DNA of 64,000 bases, from NCBI RefSeq assembly GCF_002272075.1, contig NZ_NPBJ01000013.1, forward strand, positions 62,001 to 126,000. The letters run 5' to 3'. This DNA is from Terribacillus saccharophilus (GTDB lineage Bacteria > Bacillota > Bacilli > Bacillales > Amphibacillaceae). Below, one piece after another: positions 56,922-64,000 of the stretch. How positions within the stretch are numbered: position 1 is the stretch's first letter; the number at the start of each line of letters is the position of its first letter. The notes below the pieces were generated by a model. That model had not been told where the DNA came from and did no database searches. It was given only the letters and a program-made list of their open reading frames with translations. Position numbers and translations under genes: made by a program.

Positions 56922-57542
56922 CTAGCTACTTTTTTTCTTTTTATTCCGTCTGATGAACCATATGACGAATAGCACGATAAGAATCGCCAGTACTACGATG
57001 ACAACATCCTGATAATAACCAAGATATGTTTCCACTGTCGTCCAGGACTCACCGAGCCAATAACCTAGCAATACTAATACTGTATTCCAAATGAGTGTTC
57101 CTAATGTCGTGAAGATGAGGAACAGCGGAAAATTCATATTAGACATCCCGGCCGGTATGGAAATCAAGCTCCGAATAACAGGTACAAATCGGCAAAGGAA
57201 TATTGTCCATACACCATACTTATCGAACCAAGCATCTGCTTTATGTATGTCTTCTTTCTTAATTCGTAAAATATGTCCCCAGCGATCCACGATTTTCTCC
57301 AGACGTTCAACATCTAAAAGAAGCCCGATACCGTAAAGGATAAGAGCCCCAAGGACTGCACCGATCGTTGCTGCAATAATAACACCGACTATAGTGACAC
57401 TACCAGAAGAGGTTGTCAGGAAGCCGCCGAACAGCAGGATGATCTCAGATGGGATTGGCGGGAATACGTTTTCGCCTGCCATCAGCAATACGATCGCAAA
57501 ATAACCGAATTGTTCCATAAACTGCGTTATCCAATTATCCAT
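56922..57542 (-). CDS. DedA-family membrane protein
   Basis: A 206-residue DedA protein. GENVFPPIPSEIILLFGGF (about 24-42) and FLCRFVPVIRSLISIPAGMSNM (in parts) are the re-entrant motifs. The UptA members flip undecaprenyl phosphate back to the inner leaflet; operon pairing with uppP here makes that role plausible. The C-terminus is basic (RRNKKKKSS). Confidence 0.9.
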   Translation of the reverse strand: MDNWITQFMEQFGYFAIVLLMAGENVFPPIPSEIILLFGGFLTTSSGSVTIVGVIIAATIGAVLGALILYGIGLLLDVERLEKIVDRWGHILRIKKEDIHKADAWFDKYGVWTIFLCRFVPVIRSLISIPAGMSNMNFPLFLIFTTLGTLIWNTVLVLLGYWLGESWTTVETYLGYYQDVVIVVLAILIVLFVIWFIRRNKKKKSS

Positions 57543-57776
57543 TTTACAACTCCAAACGTAAATTATTTACCAAATCATTATAGCATCCTGTACCCGAAAA
57601 GGTGGATTTTTTTACGTATTATTAACATTCTAACAGACAGCTCCTAAGAGGTTAATAGAAACAGAGACTTAGTTTCCACTAGGCTCAAGTCCTAGGTTCG
57701 CATTGTCGCACCTTTCACCCCATCTGTGATATAGTCTATAGGAAGAAAATGATTATTATATATAAGGGGGAATACG

Positions 57777-58901
57777 ATGAAAATCGTGACAATCGAGCCT
57801 ACCCCGAGTCCATACTCGATGAAAATCGTGGTGGATGACATGCTGCCGATGGGCAGCAGTTTCGATTACAAACGAGAGACATATTCTTCTGGCGACCCTG
57901 ACTACGTCCAGGCGTTATTTCAAATTGAAGGTGTGAAAGGTATTTACCGTGTGGCAGACTTCCTTGCACTGGAACGAAGCCCAAAATCAGCTTGGGAGAC
58001 CATACTGCCTGCTGTACGTGGAGCATTCGGAGAGAATAGCCAAGGTGCACCGGCAGAAGTAGGCATCCAAGAACCGCATTATGGCCAAGTGGATGTTCAG
58101 GTACAGACGATTTATGGTGTACCGATGCAAATCAAGCTTCTATTTGATGAACAAGAGAAGCGGATTGGACTTCCTGCTTTGTTTACGGAAGCAGCAATGG
58201 ATGCCGCCGGGGACGACAATATTGTATTTGCCCGTAAATGGGAAGAACAGTATCCCCGTTATGGTGATCCAGATCAGGTAGGACAGGATATTTATGAAGA
58301 ATTGCTCGCAAGTTATAGCTCAGAACGGCTGCGGGAACTCGTAGCACGTGCCAGGAATCCTCAAGCCCCAGCGGCGAAGCGACAGCAGCCGACAATGGAT
58401 GTGTGGAATGAAGATGATTGGCGCGTACGCTATCGCGCATTGGATGCGCTGGAGCCTGGCATTGCGTATCTCCCTTTCTTGGATAAAGCTCTGCAGGACC
58501 CGAAAGCCTCCATTCGCCGGCTAGCAACTGCTTATCTAGGCATGATAGAAGATAAAGCTGTCCTACCACTGCTATACCTCGCCTTGCGGGATAAGGTCGT
58601 AACAGTTAGACGGACCGCTGGTGACTGTCTATCGGACCTCGGCTTCAAAGAAGCAACACCAGCAATGGAAGCGACACTTGCCGACCCAAGTCGGATTGTC
58701 AGATGGCGGGCTGCGATGTTTTTATATGAAATTGGAGATAGCGAAAGCTTGCCGTTGCTTGAAAAAGCAGCAAGACAGGAAACAGAATTTGAAGTGAAGC
58801 TGCAGCTTAATATGGCAATTGAACGAATTGCTGGGGGCGAAGCAGCAAAAGGTTCCGTCTGGAAACAAATGACGGAAGCAACAAAACAAAAGGAGGAATA
58901 A
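57777..58901 (+). CDS. ypgR: YpgR-like conserved virulence factor C-family protein
   Basis: A 374-residue soluble protein. The N-terminal ~80 residues resemble a NifU C-terminal-like (Scaffold_Nfu_N) domain (IEPTPSPYSMKIVVDD). The C-terminal half from about 220 carries HEAT-type repeats (WRVRYRALDALE, IRRLATAYLG, VRRTAGDCLSDLG, VRWRAAMFLYEIG). Its molecular role is unknown. It precedes brxA by 4 nt. Confidence 0.85.
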   Translation: MKIVTIEPTPSPYSMKIVVDDMLPMGSSFDYKRETYSSGDPDYVQALFQIEGVKGIYRVADFLALERSPKSAWETILPAVRGAFGENSQGAPAEVGIQEPHYGQVDVQVQTIYGVPMQIKLLFDEQEKRIGLPALFTEAAMDAAGDDNIVFARKWEEQYPRYGDPDQVGQDIYEELLASYSSERLRELVARARNPQAPAAKRQQPTMDVWNEDDWRVRYRALDALEPGIAYLPFLDKALQDPKASIRRLATAYLGMIEDKAVLPLLYLALRDKVVTVRRTAGDCLSDLGFKEATPAMEATLADPSRIVRWRAAMFLYEIGDSESLPLLEKAARQETEFEVKLQLNMAIERIAGGEAAKGSVWKQMTEATKQKEE

Positions 58902-58905
58902 CAAA

Positions 58906-59334
58906 ATGAATGCATACGAAGAATATATGCGCGGCATCGTCCAACCTATGCGGGATGAGCTGACACAGGCAGGGTTCCAGGAGCTAACTGATGCTGAAAA
59001 GGTTGAAAACTATGTGGAGCAGGCAAAAGGCAGCACACTGGTAGTTGTCAATTCTGTATGCGGCTGTGCAGCAGGCCTTGCACGTCCAGCAGTCAGAGAA
59101 TCCTTACAGAACGCTAAAAAACCAGAAAATCTTGTAACTGTATTTGCAGGTCAGGATAAAGAAGCTACAGAAAAGATGCGGGAATACTTTACAGATCAAC
59201 CGCCATCCTCCCCTTCTGTCGCATTGATGCAGGACGGAAAATTAGTCCATTTCATCCCTCGCGAACAAATTGAAGGCTATGATGTAGAAGAAATCGTGGA
59301 AAATCTTACAACTGCTTATAATAACCATCTGTAA
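58906..59334 (+). CDS. brxA: Bacilliredoxin BrxA (YphP)
   Basis: A 142-residue thioredoxin-fold protein with the C52-G53-C54 motif in VNSVCGCAAGLARP. It removes bacillithiol from protein mixed disulfides. It is cotranscribed with the ypgR-like gene and ends in a terminator. Confidence 0.95.
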   Translation: MNAYEEYMRGIVQPMRDELTQAGFQELTDAEKVENYVEQAKGSTLVVVNSVCGCAAGLARPAVRESLQNAKKPENLVTVFAGQDKEATEKMREYFTDQPPSSPSVALMQDGKLVHFIPREQIEGYDVEEIVENLTTAYNNHL

Positions 59335-59360
59335 AGAGCTGCTATTGCAGCTCTTTTTTG
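59333..59360 (+). terminator. Terminator after brxA
   Basis: AAAGAGCTGC pairs with GCAGCTCTTT around TATT, ending in TTTTTT. Confidence 0.9.
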
Positions 59361-59506
59361 TTCGTCATTCAGTTAATCCTTCTTTGTTACATATCCTTCT
59401 CTTACAATTTGCTTGCAATCTTTACAATGTGTTAAGAATCAAAGAAAATGGAGCTTTCTGTCTGGTTATGTAGTACACTATCTTAAAAAAAGTGAAGGAA
59501 AAATTC

Positions 59507-60910
59507 ATGAAGCAGACAAACGATTTCGATACACATCATCAGTCACTCCTGTCACACAGGATTAAGCTGAGTTCCATTACACTGCTTGCTTGTTATCCAC
59601 TATTCCTAATTGCGGATATATCAGTATATAGATCTATAGATAACCCAGATTATGTACTTCCACTTGCCCTTGTCCATCTGACTGGCATGCTGATGTCTGC
59701 TTGTTATCTTCTCTTTTTCAAATCAGTGCATTCCAGTTTTCTCAGTGTCTGTTACATAGGGCTGTATATCGCCCAAGGTGCGTTTTCTTCCTTCAACAGC
59801 TTTCAGCAGGAAGGTAATATGTATGCCTATCTCATTATCCTGCTTGCCTGTGCTTCCCTTTTACCGATTCGGCCGATTATTTATGCCCTTTTGGCAGGTA
59901 TAGCGCATATCATGCTGCTGGGCGGTCTATTCTACTTTCATTCCGGTACTGTTTCGCTTATTATGCTTATTAATTTCACAGGTGCATTGGTAGTAAGTGC
60001 AATAATCAATCTCAGTTTCTATCACTACTTGAGAAAAGACTATAATAGCCAAATGCAGCTGGAGGAGGAAAAACGCAACTTTAAAAGCCTGTTTTTTGCC
60101 AATCCGCAGCCAGTTGTGCTTATTGATTTAGTTACTGAAAATATTATTCTGTACAATAAACAAGCTGGACATTTTTTTGGAATCAACCCACAAACAGTCA
60201 GCGGCTTTTCCCTCACCTCCTTCTTTCCTGACAAGAAAGAGCAGGAAGTATTGTTAGGACAGCTAAAAAACGAAGTAAAGATTGAGAATTATATCACCCA
60301 TAATCTGGTACATCATGCAAACTGGATGATGCTGAATTTTGAGTTGCTCAGTTATAACAAAAAAGATGCGCTTTTAATCAGTGTAACAGACATAACAAGC
60401 TTCAAGCGTATCGAAAAAGAACTACAGGAGCATGCCAGCCGGGATGTACTTACGGGTGTATTCAACCGTCGTGCCGGTATCCAATTTATTGAGGATCTTC
60501 TCCAGCAAGGCAAACATCCCTTCTGCCTCTGTTTTGTAGACGTGAACAATTTAAAACGTGTAAATGACGAGCACGGGCATAATGAAGGCGACCAGCTTAT
60601 TCAGCTTATCGCCTCTACAATAACCTTGACCTTGACAGAAGATGAATATCTTTTCCGCCATGGTGGTGATGAATTCATTATCTTGCTTCCACAGACAGAT
60701 CGCAGCCAAGCAGAAGGATTCCTCGAGAAACTGCAGGAGAGTCTAACCCGTTTGAATGACTCAAAAATAAAAGCATATCCGATTGCAGCAAGTTTCGGCA
60801 TCCATGACTATGCACCAGGCTCGATGCTGACAGTCACAGAAATGATAGAAATTGCAGATCAGGAAATGTACAAATCAAAACAAAAGCACAAAGAAGCTCA
60901 ATTCCAATAA
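59507..60910 (+). CDS. Diguanylate cyclase with six-helix N-terminus and PAS
   Basis: A 467-residue protein. Six helices fill about residues 20-180, a PAS-like domain follows (NPQPVVLIDLVTENIIL), and the GGDEF domain is at the C-terminus: DVNNLKRVNDEHGHNEGD and FRHGGDEFIILL. The intact GGDEF predicts c-di-GMP synthesis. No RxxD inhibitory site precedes it. ATG at 59507 has GAAGG; a GTG at 59492 is less well placed. Confidence 0.9.
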   Translation: MKQTNDFDTHHQSLLSHRIKLSSITLLACYPLFLIADISVYRSIDNPDYVLPLALVHLTGMLMSACYLLFFKSVHSSFLSVCYIGLYIAQGAFSSFNSFQQEGNMYAYLIILLACASLLPIRPIIYALLAGIAHIMLLGGLFYFHSGTVSLIMLINFTGALVVSAIINLSFYHYLRKDYNSQMQLEEEKRNFKSLFFANPQPVVLIDLVTENIILYNKQAGHFFGINPQTVSGFSLTSFFPDKKEQEVLLGQLKNEVKIENYITHNLVHHANWMMLNFELLSYNKKDALLISVTDITSFKRIEKELQEHASRDVLTGVFNRRAGIQFIEDLLQQGKHPFCLCFVDVNNLKRVNDEHGHNEGDQLIQLIASTITLTLTEDEYLFRHGGDEFIILLPQTDRSQAEGFLEKLQESLTRLNDSKIKAYPIAASFGIHDYAPGSMLTVTEMIEIADQEMYKSKQKHKEAQFQ

Positions 60911-60925
60911 TTGGGCTTCTTCTCA
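60893..60925 (+). terminator. Terminator after the diguanylate cyclase
   Basis: AGAAGCTCAATT pairs with AATTGGGCTTCT (G-U included), followed by TCTC; overlaps the stop codon. Confidence 0.55.
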
Positions 60926-60927
60926 TA

Positions 60928-60956
60928 TTGAAAACCCTTTCATAATTTGATAGACT
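60928..60956 (+). promoter_or_regulatory. Promoter of the 24-codon gene
   Basis: TTGAAA (60928-60933), 17-bp spacer, TAGACT (60951-60956), 28 nt before the ATG at 60984. Confidence 0.45.
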
Positions 60957-60983
60957 TAATTTATCGAAGGAGGAGGGGTGCCA

Positions 60984-61058
60984 ATGTGGAAAACAAACTT
61001 GTTAATCAGCGGTAGCATAGTGGGGTGTGCTTTAGTCACATGGGTAGCTTCTTTATAA
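60984..61058 (+). CDS. 24-residue hydrophobic microprotein
   Basis: MWKTNLLISGSIVGCALVTW (then VASL) is read from ATG 60984 to TAA 61056-61058. AGGAGGAGG lies just upstream, a TTGAAA/TAGACT promoter 30-55 nt earlier, and an intrinsic terminator 32 nt later. It is a single membrane helix with a Lys at residue 3 and one Cys. No family is recognised. It stands alone between the cyclase and katA. Confidence 0.55.
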   Translation: MWKTNLLISGSIVGCALVTWVASL

Positions 61059-61089
61059 TATTTTTTGTAAACGATATCATTTAAACGGA

Positions 61090-61128
61090 AGGATAAACTA
61101 GCTTTCTAGCTGGTTTATCCTTTTTTAT
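61090..61128 (+). terminator. Terminator after the microprotein
   Basis: AAGGATAAACTAGC (61090-61103) pairs with GCTGGTTTATCCTT (61110-61123), followed by a T run. Confidence 0.85.
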
Positions 61129-61145
61129 TTATCCTTATAATAACT

Positions 61146-61160
61146 TTATAATTATTATAA
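61146..61160. promoter_or_regulatory. PerR box upstream of katA
   Basis: TTATAATTATTATAA matches the Per box consensus at every position. It lies just before the katA -35, so PerR should block transcription until peroxide inactivates it. Confidence 0.9.
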
Positions 61161-61167
61161 ATAAGTA

Positions 61168-61195
61168 TTGATTTTTAATAAAAAGATGTTACTAT
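61168..61195 (+). promoter_or_regulatory. Promoter of katA
   Basis: TTGATT (61168-61173), 16-bp spacer, TACTAT (61190-61195), about 45 nt before the start codon. Confidence 0.5.
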
Positions 61196-61239
61196 GTTTA
61201 TAGATTTACTAACACAATACTTTTTCTGAGGTGATTTTC

Positions 61240-62697
61240 TTGGCAGATAAAAAACTAACTACTAGCTGGGGTGCTCCAGTTGGAGATAACCAGAATTCAC
61301 AAACTGCTGGCTCACGTGGACCTACACTGATCCAGGATGTGCATCTTCTTGAAAAACTAGCACACTTTAACCGTGAACGCGTTCCTGAACGTGTTGTACA
61401 CGCAAAAGGTGCCGGTGCACATGGTTACTTCGAAGTCACCAATGATGTTTCCAAATATACAAAAGCAGACTTCCTTTCTGAAGTTGGTAAAAAAACAGAT
61501 ATGTTCATCCGTTTCTCTACAGTAGCTGGTGAGCTTGGTTCTGCTGACACAGTACGTGACCCTCGCGGTTTCGCTGTTAAATTCTATACCGAAGAAGGAA
61601 ACTATGATCTAGTCGGTAATAATACACCTGTATTCTTCATCCGTGATGCAATCAAGTTCCCTGACTTCATCCATACACAAAAAAGACATCCGCAAACACA
61701 TTTGAAAAACCCTGATGCGGTATGGGATTTCTGGTCTCTATCCCCTGAAAGCTTGCACCAGGTTTCTATTCTTATGTCTGACCGCGGTATTCCTGCAACA
61801 TTGCGTAATATGCACGGTTTCGGTTCCCATACATTCAAATGGGTTAACGAAAAAGGTGAAGGTGTTTGGGTGAAATATCACTTCAAAACACAGCAAGGCG
61901 TTAAAAACATGGATCCTGCTGTTGCTGCAAAAATTGCCGGTGAGCATCCGGATTACCATACAGAAGATCTATTCAATGCAATCGAAAACGGCGATTTCCC
62001 TGAATGGAAGCTTTATGTTCAAATCATGCCGCTTGAAGATGCAAACACATATCGCTTCGATCCATTCGATGTAACAAAAGTATGGTCACAAAAAGATTAC
62101 CCGCTAATCGAAGTTGGCCGCATGGTATTGAACCGCAACCCTGAGAACTACTTCGCGGAAGTAGAACAAGCTACGTTCTCTCCTGGAACACTTGTACCAG
62201 GTATCGACGTTTCTCCTGATAAGATGCTTCAAGGTCGTCTGTTTGCTTACCATGATGCACATCGTTATCGTGTAGGTGCTAACCACCAAGCACTTCCGAT
62301 CAACCGTGCGCGCAATGAAGTGAACAATTACCAGCGTGATGGTCAAATGCGTTTCGACAACAATGGCGGAAGCGGCGTTTACTACGAGCCAAACAGCGTT
62401 GCTGGAACACCAAAAGAAGATCCAGCAAGCAAAATGGCACCATTCGAAGTATCCGGACTAGCTGATAGCGTTGGTTATGATGAAAACGATCACTACACGC
62501 AGCCGGGAGATTTGTACCGTCTTATGACAGACGATGAAAAAACTCGCCTTGTACAGAACTTCGTTGATGCAATGAAGCCTGTTACTCGTAAAGAAATTCT
62601 TGAACGCGAAGTAGGTCATATCTACAAAGCAGATAAAGAATGGGGACAGCGTGTCGCTGATGGACTTGGCGTAAGCATCCCGACAGTAACTGCATAA
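61240..62697 (+). CDS. katA: Vegetative catalase KatA
   Basis: A 485-residue monofunctional heme catalase of small-subunit size. [17 protein letters not shown] holds the distal His, [20 protein letters not shown] the second core motif, and [14 protein letters not shown] the proximal heme Tyr. It disproportionates H2O2. The start is TTG at 61240, 6 nt after GAGGTG; an in-frame GTG at 61231 is itself part of that ribosome site. The PerR box fits B. subtilis KatA control. Confidence 0.97.
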   Translation: MADKKLTTSWGAPVGDNQNSQTAGSRGPTLIQDVHLLEKLAHFNRERVPERVVHAKGAGAHGYFEVTNDVSKYTKADFLSEVGKKTDMFIRFSTVAGELGSADTVRDPRGFAVKFYTEEGNYDLVGNNTPVFFIRDAIKFPDFIHTQKRHPQTHLKNPDAVWDFWSLSPESLHQVSILMSDRGIPATLRNMHGFGSHTFKWVNEKGEGVWVKYHFKTQQGVKNMDPAVAAKIAGEHPDYHTEDLFNAIENGDFPEWKLYVQIMPLEDANTYRFDPFDVTKVWSQKDYPLIEVGRMVLNRNPENYFAEVEQATFSPGTLVPGIDVSPDKMLQGRLFAYHDAHRYRVGANHQALPINRARNEVNNYQRDGQMRFDNNGGSGVYYEPNSVAGTPKEDPASKMAPFEVSGLADSVGYDENDHYTQPGDLYRLMTDDEKTRLVQNFVDAMKPVTRKEILEREVGHIYKADKEWGQRVADGLGVSIPTVTA

Positions 62698-62701
62698 TGC
62701 A

Positions 62702-62732
62702 AAAAAAGACATGCCCAGTGCATGTCTTTTTT
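62702..62732 (+). terminator. Terminator after katA
   Basis: AAAAAGACATGC pairs with GCATGTCTTTTT around CCAGT. Confidence 0.9.
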
Positions 62733-62811
62733 ATATTGAAGATCCAAAAGCATTGTTATTATTTCTGTTCTTCTGGGTAAATGAATTAGAATGCTTTACT
62801 CAGAAAGGAAG

Positions 62812-63796
62812 ATGACCTATATCCCCCCTGTTATTAGCCGCAATTTTTATTTTAGCTGCCGCTCTATCTGTATATGCAGCTACCCATCTTTCCAACCACG
62901 CAGATACAATCAGCAGGAAATCCAATATGAATGGATTCCTTACTGGCACGCTTTTACTTGCAATCGCCACTTCCCTGCCCGAACTGACCGCTACAATCAG
63001 TGCTGCGTTAATTGATAATCCTGATATTGCTGTTGGTAATGGATTAGGAAGCATGCTATTTAATTTATTTGTGCTTTTTCTCTTTGACCTACATTTTCGA
63101 CGTCGAAAACTGTTTCTCCAAGTAAGCAAACAGCACCTCTATTCAGGTACTATCTCATTGATACTAACGATAGTTGCCATTATTGCTTTAGGAATTAATC
63201 ACAGCTACACCATTCTAAACATCAGTATCCCAAGTCTGCTGATTATAGCTATCTATGGGGTGGGCATGTATCTTACATCCAAACAAGATGTGCCAAATGA
63301 ATCAGATACGAAAACAGGCAAGGATGAATCGCTATCCCAAGCAAAGCTGCGATTCCTCCTTTTTGCAAGTATCATCCTTGTAGCTGGAAGCGTACTAAGT
63401 CTTTCTGGTGACGCTTTAGCTTCTGCTACTGGCATTAGTGCAACATTCATAGGCAGCATTTTAATAGCTGCTGCCACTTCCCTTCCGGATGCTGTCAGTG
63501 TCTATGTTGCTCTAAAGCTAGGTAATCCCAACCTCGCTGTTGGTACTATCCTTGGCAGCAATCTGTTCAATATCATAGTTGTAGCAATATCGGATATTGT
63601 ATACTTCAACGGAAGTGTTTGGCAGGATACTGCCAATAGTATAATGATAATCGCAATCATCGGTCTTATACTGACTGGTATTTCAATGATCATCATTGCG
63701 CGAAAGCATACACGTTCCTTAGCTACCTACTTCTTGCCAAGTCTGTTAGTTATACTTTGTTATGGAGCAACAATTGGCTATTTGGTTTTCTCCTAA
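62812..63796 (+). CDS. Ca2+/cation antiporter (CaCA family), apparent frameshift in a C6 tract
   Basis: Two matching halves of the sodium/calcium exchanger fold are present: LAIATSLPELTATISAALID and, later, IAAATSLPDAVSVYVALKLG, the alpha-repeats. In its own frame the only ATG is at 62927, which lacks helix 1. A ribosome-sited ATG at 62812 reads MTYIP and, if the run of six C at 62823-62828 were five, continues LLLAAIFILAAALSVYAATH into the antiporter frame. As sequenced, that ATG frame ends early. It may be an error, a pseudogene or a phase switch. Confidence 0.75.
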
Positions 63797-63813
63797 TCAT
63801 GCAGCTGTAACGC

Positions 63814-63849
63814 AAAAACCCATGGTTCAATTGATCCATGGGTTTTTCT
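63814..63849. terminator. Bidirectional terminator between antiporter and murB
   Basis: AAAAACCCATGG (63814-63825) pairs with CCATGGGTTTTT (63836-63847) with flanking A and T runs. Confidence 0.9.
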
Positions 63850-63858
63850 TTTTATGTT

Positions 63859-64000
63859 TTATTGCTCAGGAGCATCGCCGATGATACGCACTTCTCTGTG
63901 AAGACTGACACCGAACTTCTCCTGGACTGTCTCCTGTACATGCTTGATCAGATTGATATAATCCGATGCTGTTCCGTTGGCTACATTCACCATGAATCCG
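63859..64000 (-). CDS. murB: UDP-N-acetylenolpyruvoylglucosamine reductase MurB, C-terminal end (5' part outside window)
   Basis: The minus strand ends ...[17 protein letters not shown] then [17 protein letters not shown] before a TAA at 63861-63859. VNxxNGTAxDYIxLIxxVQxxV and ExEVRIIG are the MurB C-terminal pattern. MurB reduces the enolpyruvyl group in muramic acid synthesis. Only about 46 codons are visible. Confidence 0.85.
   Translation of the reverse strand, partial: GFMVNVANGTASDYINLIKHVQETVQEKFGVSLHREVRIIGDAPEQ

Noticed and set aside
57745-57770. Fur-like AATGATTATTATATATAA before ypgR
   Set aside because: Only half resembles TGATAATNATTATCA and the second half lacks TATCA; ypgR-brxA is not a known iron-regulated unit.
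62791-63015. 74-codon frame starting before the antiporter
   Set aside because: It holds the ribosome-sited ATG at 62812 but loses meaning after the C6 tract; it is treated as the out-of-frame start of the antiporter, not a separate gene.

Overview
The window looks like a chromosome segment of a low-to-moderate GC, spore-forming member of the Bacillaceae. Gene order over long stretches matches Bacillus subtilis: yutH-G-F-E-D, lytH(yunA), yunB-C-D-E, sufCDSUB, metNPQ, yusD-E-F, gcvH, yusI and yusN-O. Spore genes (lytH, yunB, CotF-type coat proteins, Tlp, an alpha/beta SASP), a quinol oxidase qoxABCD, a NOS oxygenase and petrobactin-type uptake genes fit a halotolerant Bacillus relative such as the Terribacillus/Virgibacillus/Oceanobacillus group; the genus cannot be fixed from this piece. 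No rRNA, tRNA, CRISPR array, complete insertion sequence or prophage was seen.

Layout. 0-11.3 kb: yut/yun block with an extra HD-GYP gene between yunB and yunC, then an SDR gene, a yoaS-yozG-yoaT membrane/regulator operon and a PepSY gene. 11.4-22.4 kb: Fe-S assembly operon sufCDSUB, methionine ABC importer behind a SAM-I riboswitch, yusD/E/F, gcvH, an ArsC/Spx-like gene and two coat genes. 22.5-29.4 kb: MarR regulator plus ABC-2-type membrane protein, then back-to-back metal operons: csoR-copA-copZ (two CsoR-like operators) and znuC-znuB-zur-tautomerase (two Zur boxes over the promoter). 29.5-39.7 kb: aeRF1-type release factor, GtrA, a ~485-bp non-coding repeat-like element, SulP transporter, YndM-like gene, FabH, YdbM-like acyl-CoA dehydrogenase and qoxABCD. 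40-44.3 kb: GNAT, MFS exporter, sensor-less MCP and NOS. 44.3-49.8 kb: a galactonate catabolic cassette (GntP permease, IclR regulator, PfkB-type KDG kinase, KDPG-type aldolase, DgoD) bounded by two near-identical terminators. 49.8-54.4 kb: Fur-controlled yclNOPQ and a YqcI/YcgG protein. 54.4-56 kb: spore small-protein genes. 56-60.9 kb: uppP-dedA, ypgR-brxA and a diguanylate cyclase. 61-64 kb: a 24-codon microprotein, PerR-boxed katA, a Ca2+/cation antiporter with an apparent frameshift in a C6 tract, and the 3' end of murB.

How the parts fit. Several units carry a recognisable control element in front: SAM riboswitch for met, CsoR and Zur operators, Fur box for siderophore uptake, PerR box for catalase, cre plus IclR-type operators for the sugar-acid cassette. 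The points most worth a second look are the terminator-flanked galactonate cassette between two formerly convergent genes, the foldback element filling the gtrA/sulP gap, two intergenic hairpins whose 3' arms contain the ribosome-binding sites of yunB and yunC, the C6 frameshift in the antiporter, the microprotein, and yusE with no usable ATG/GTG/TTG at its expected start. Functions rest on recalled family features and motifs read by eye; no database search was run.
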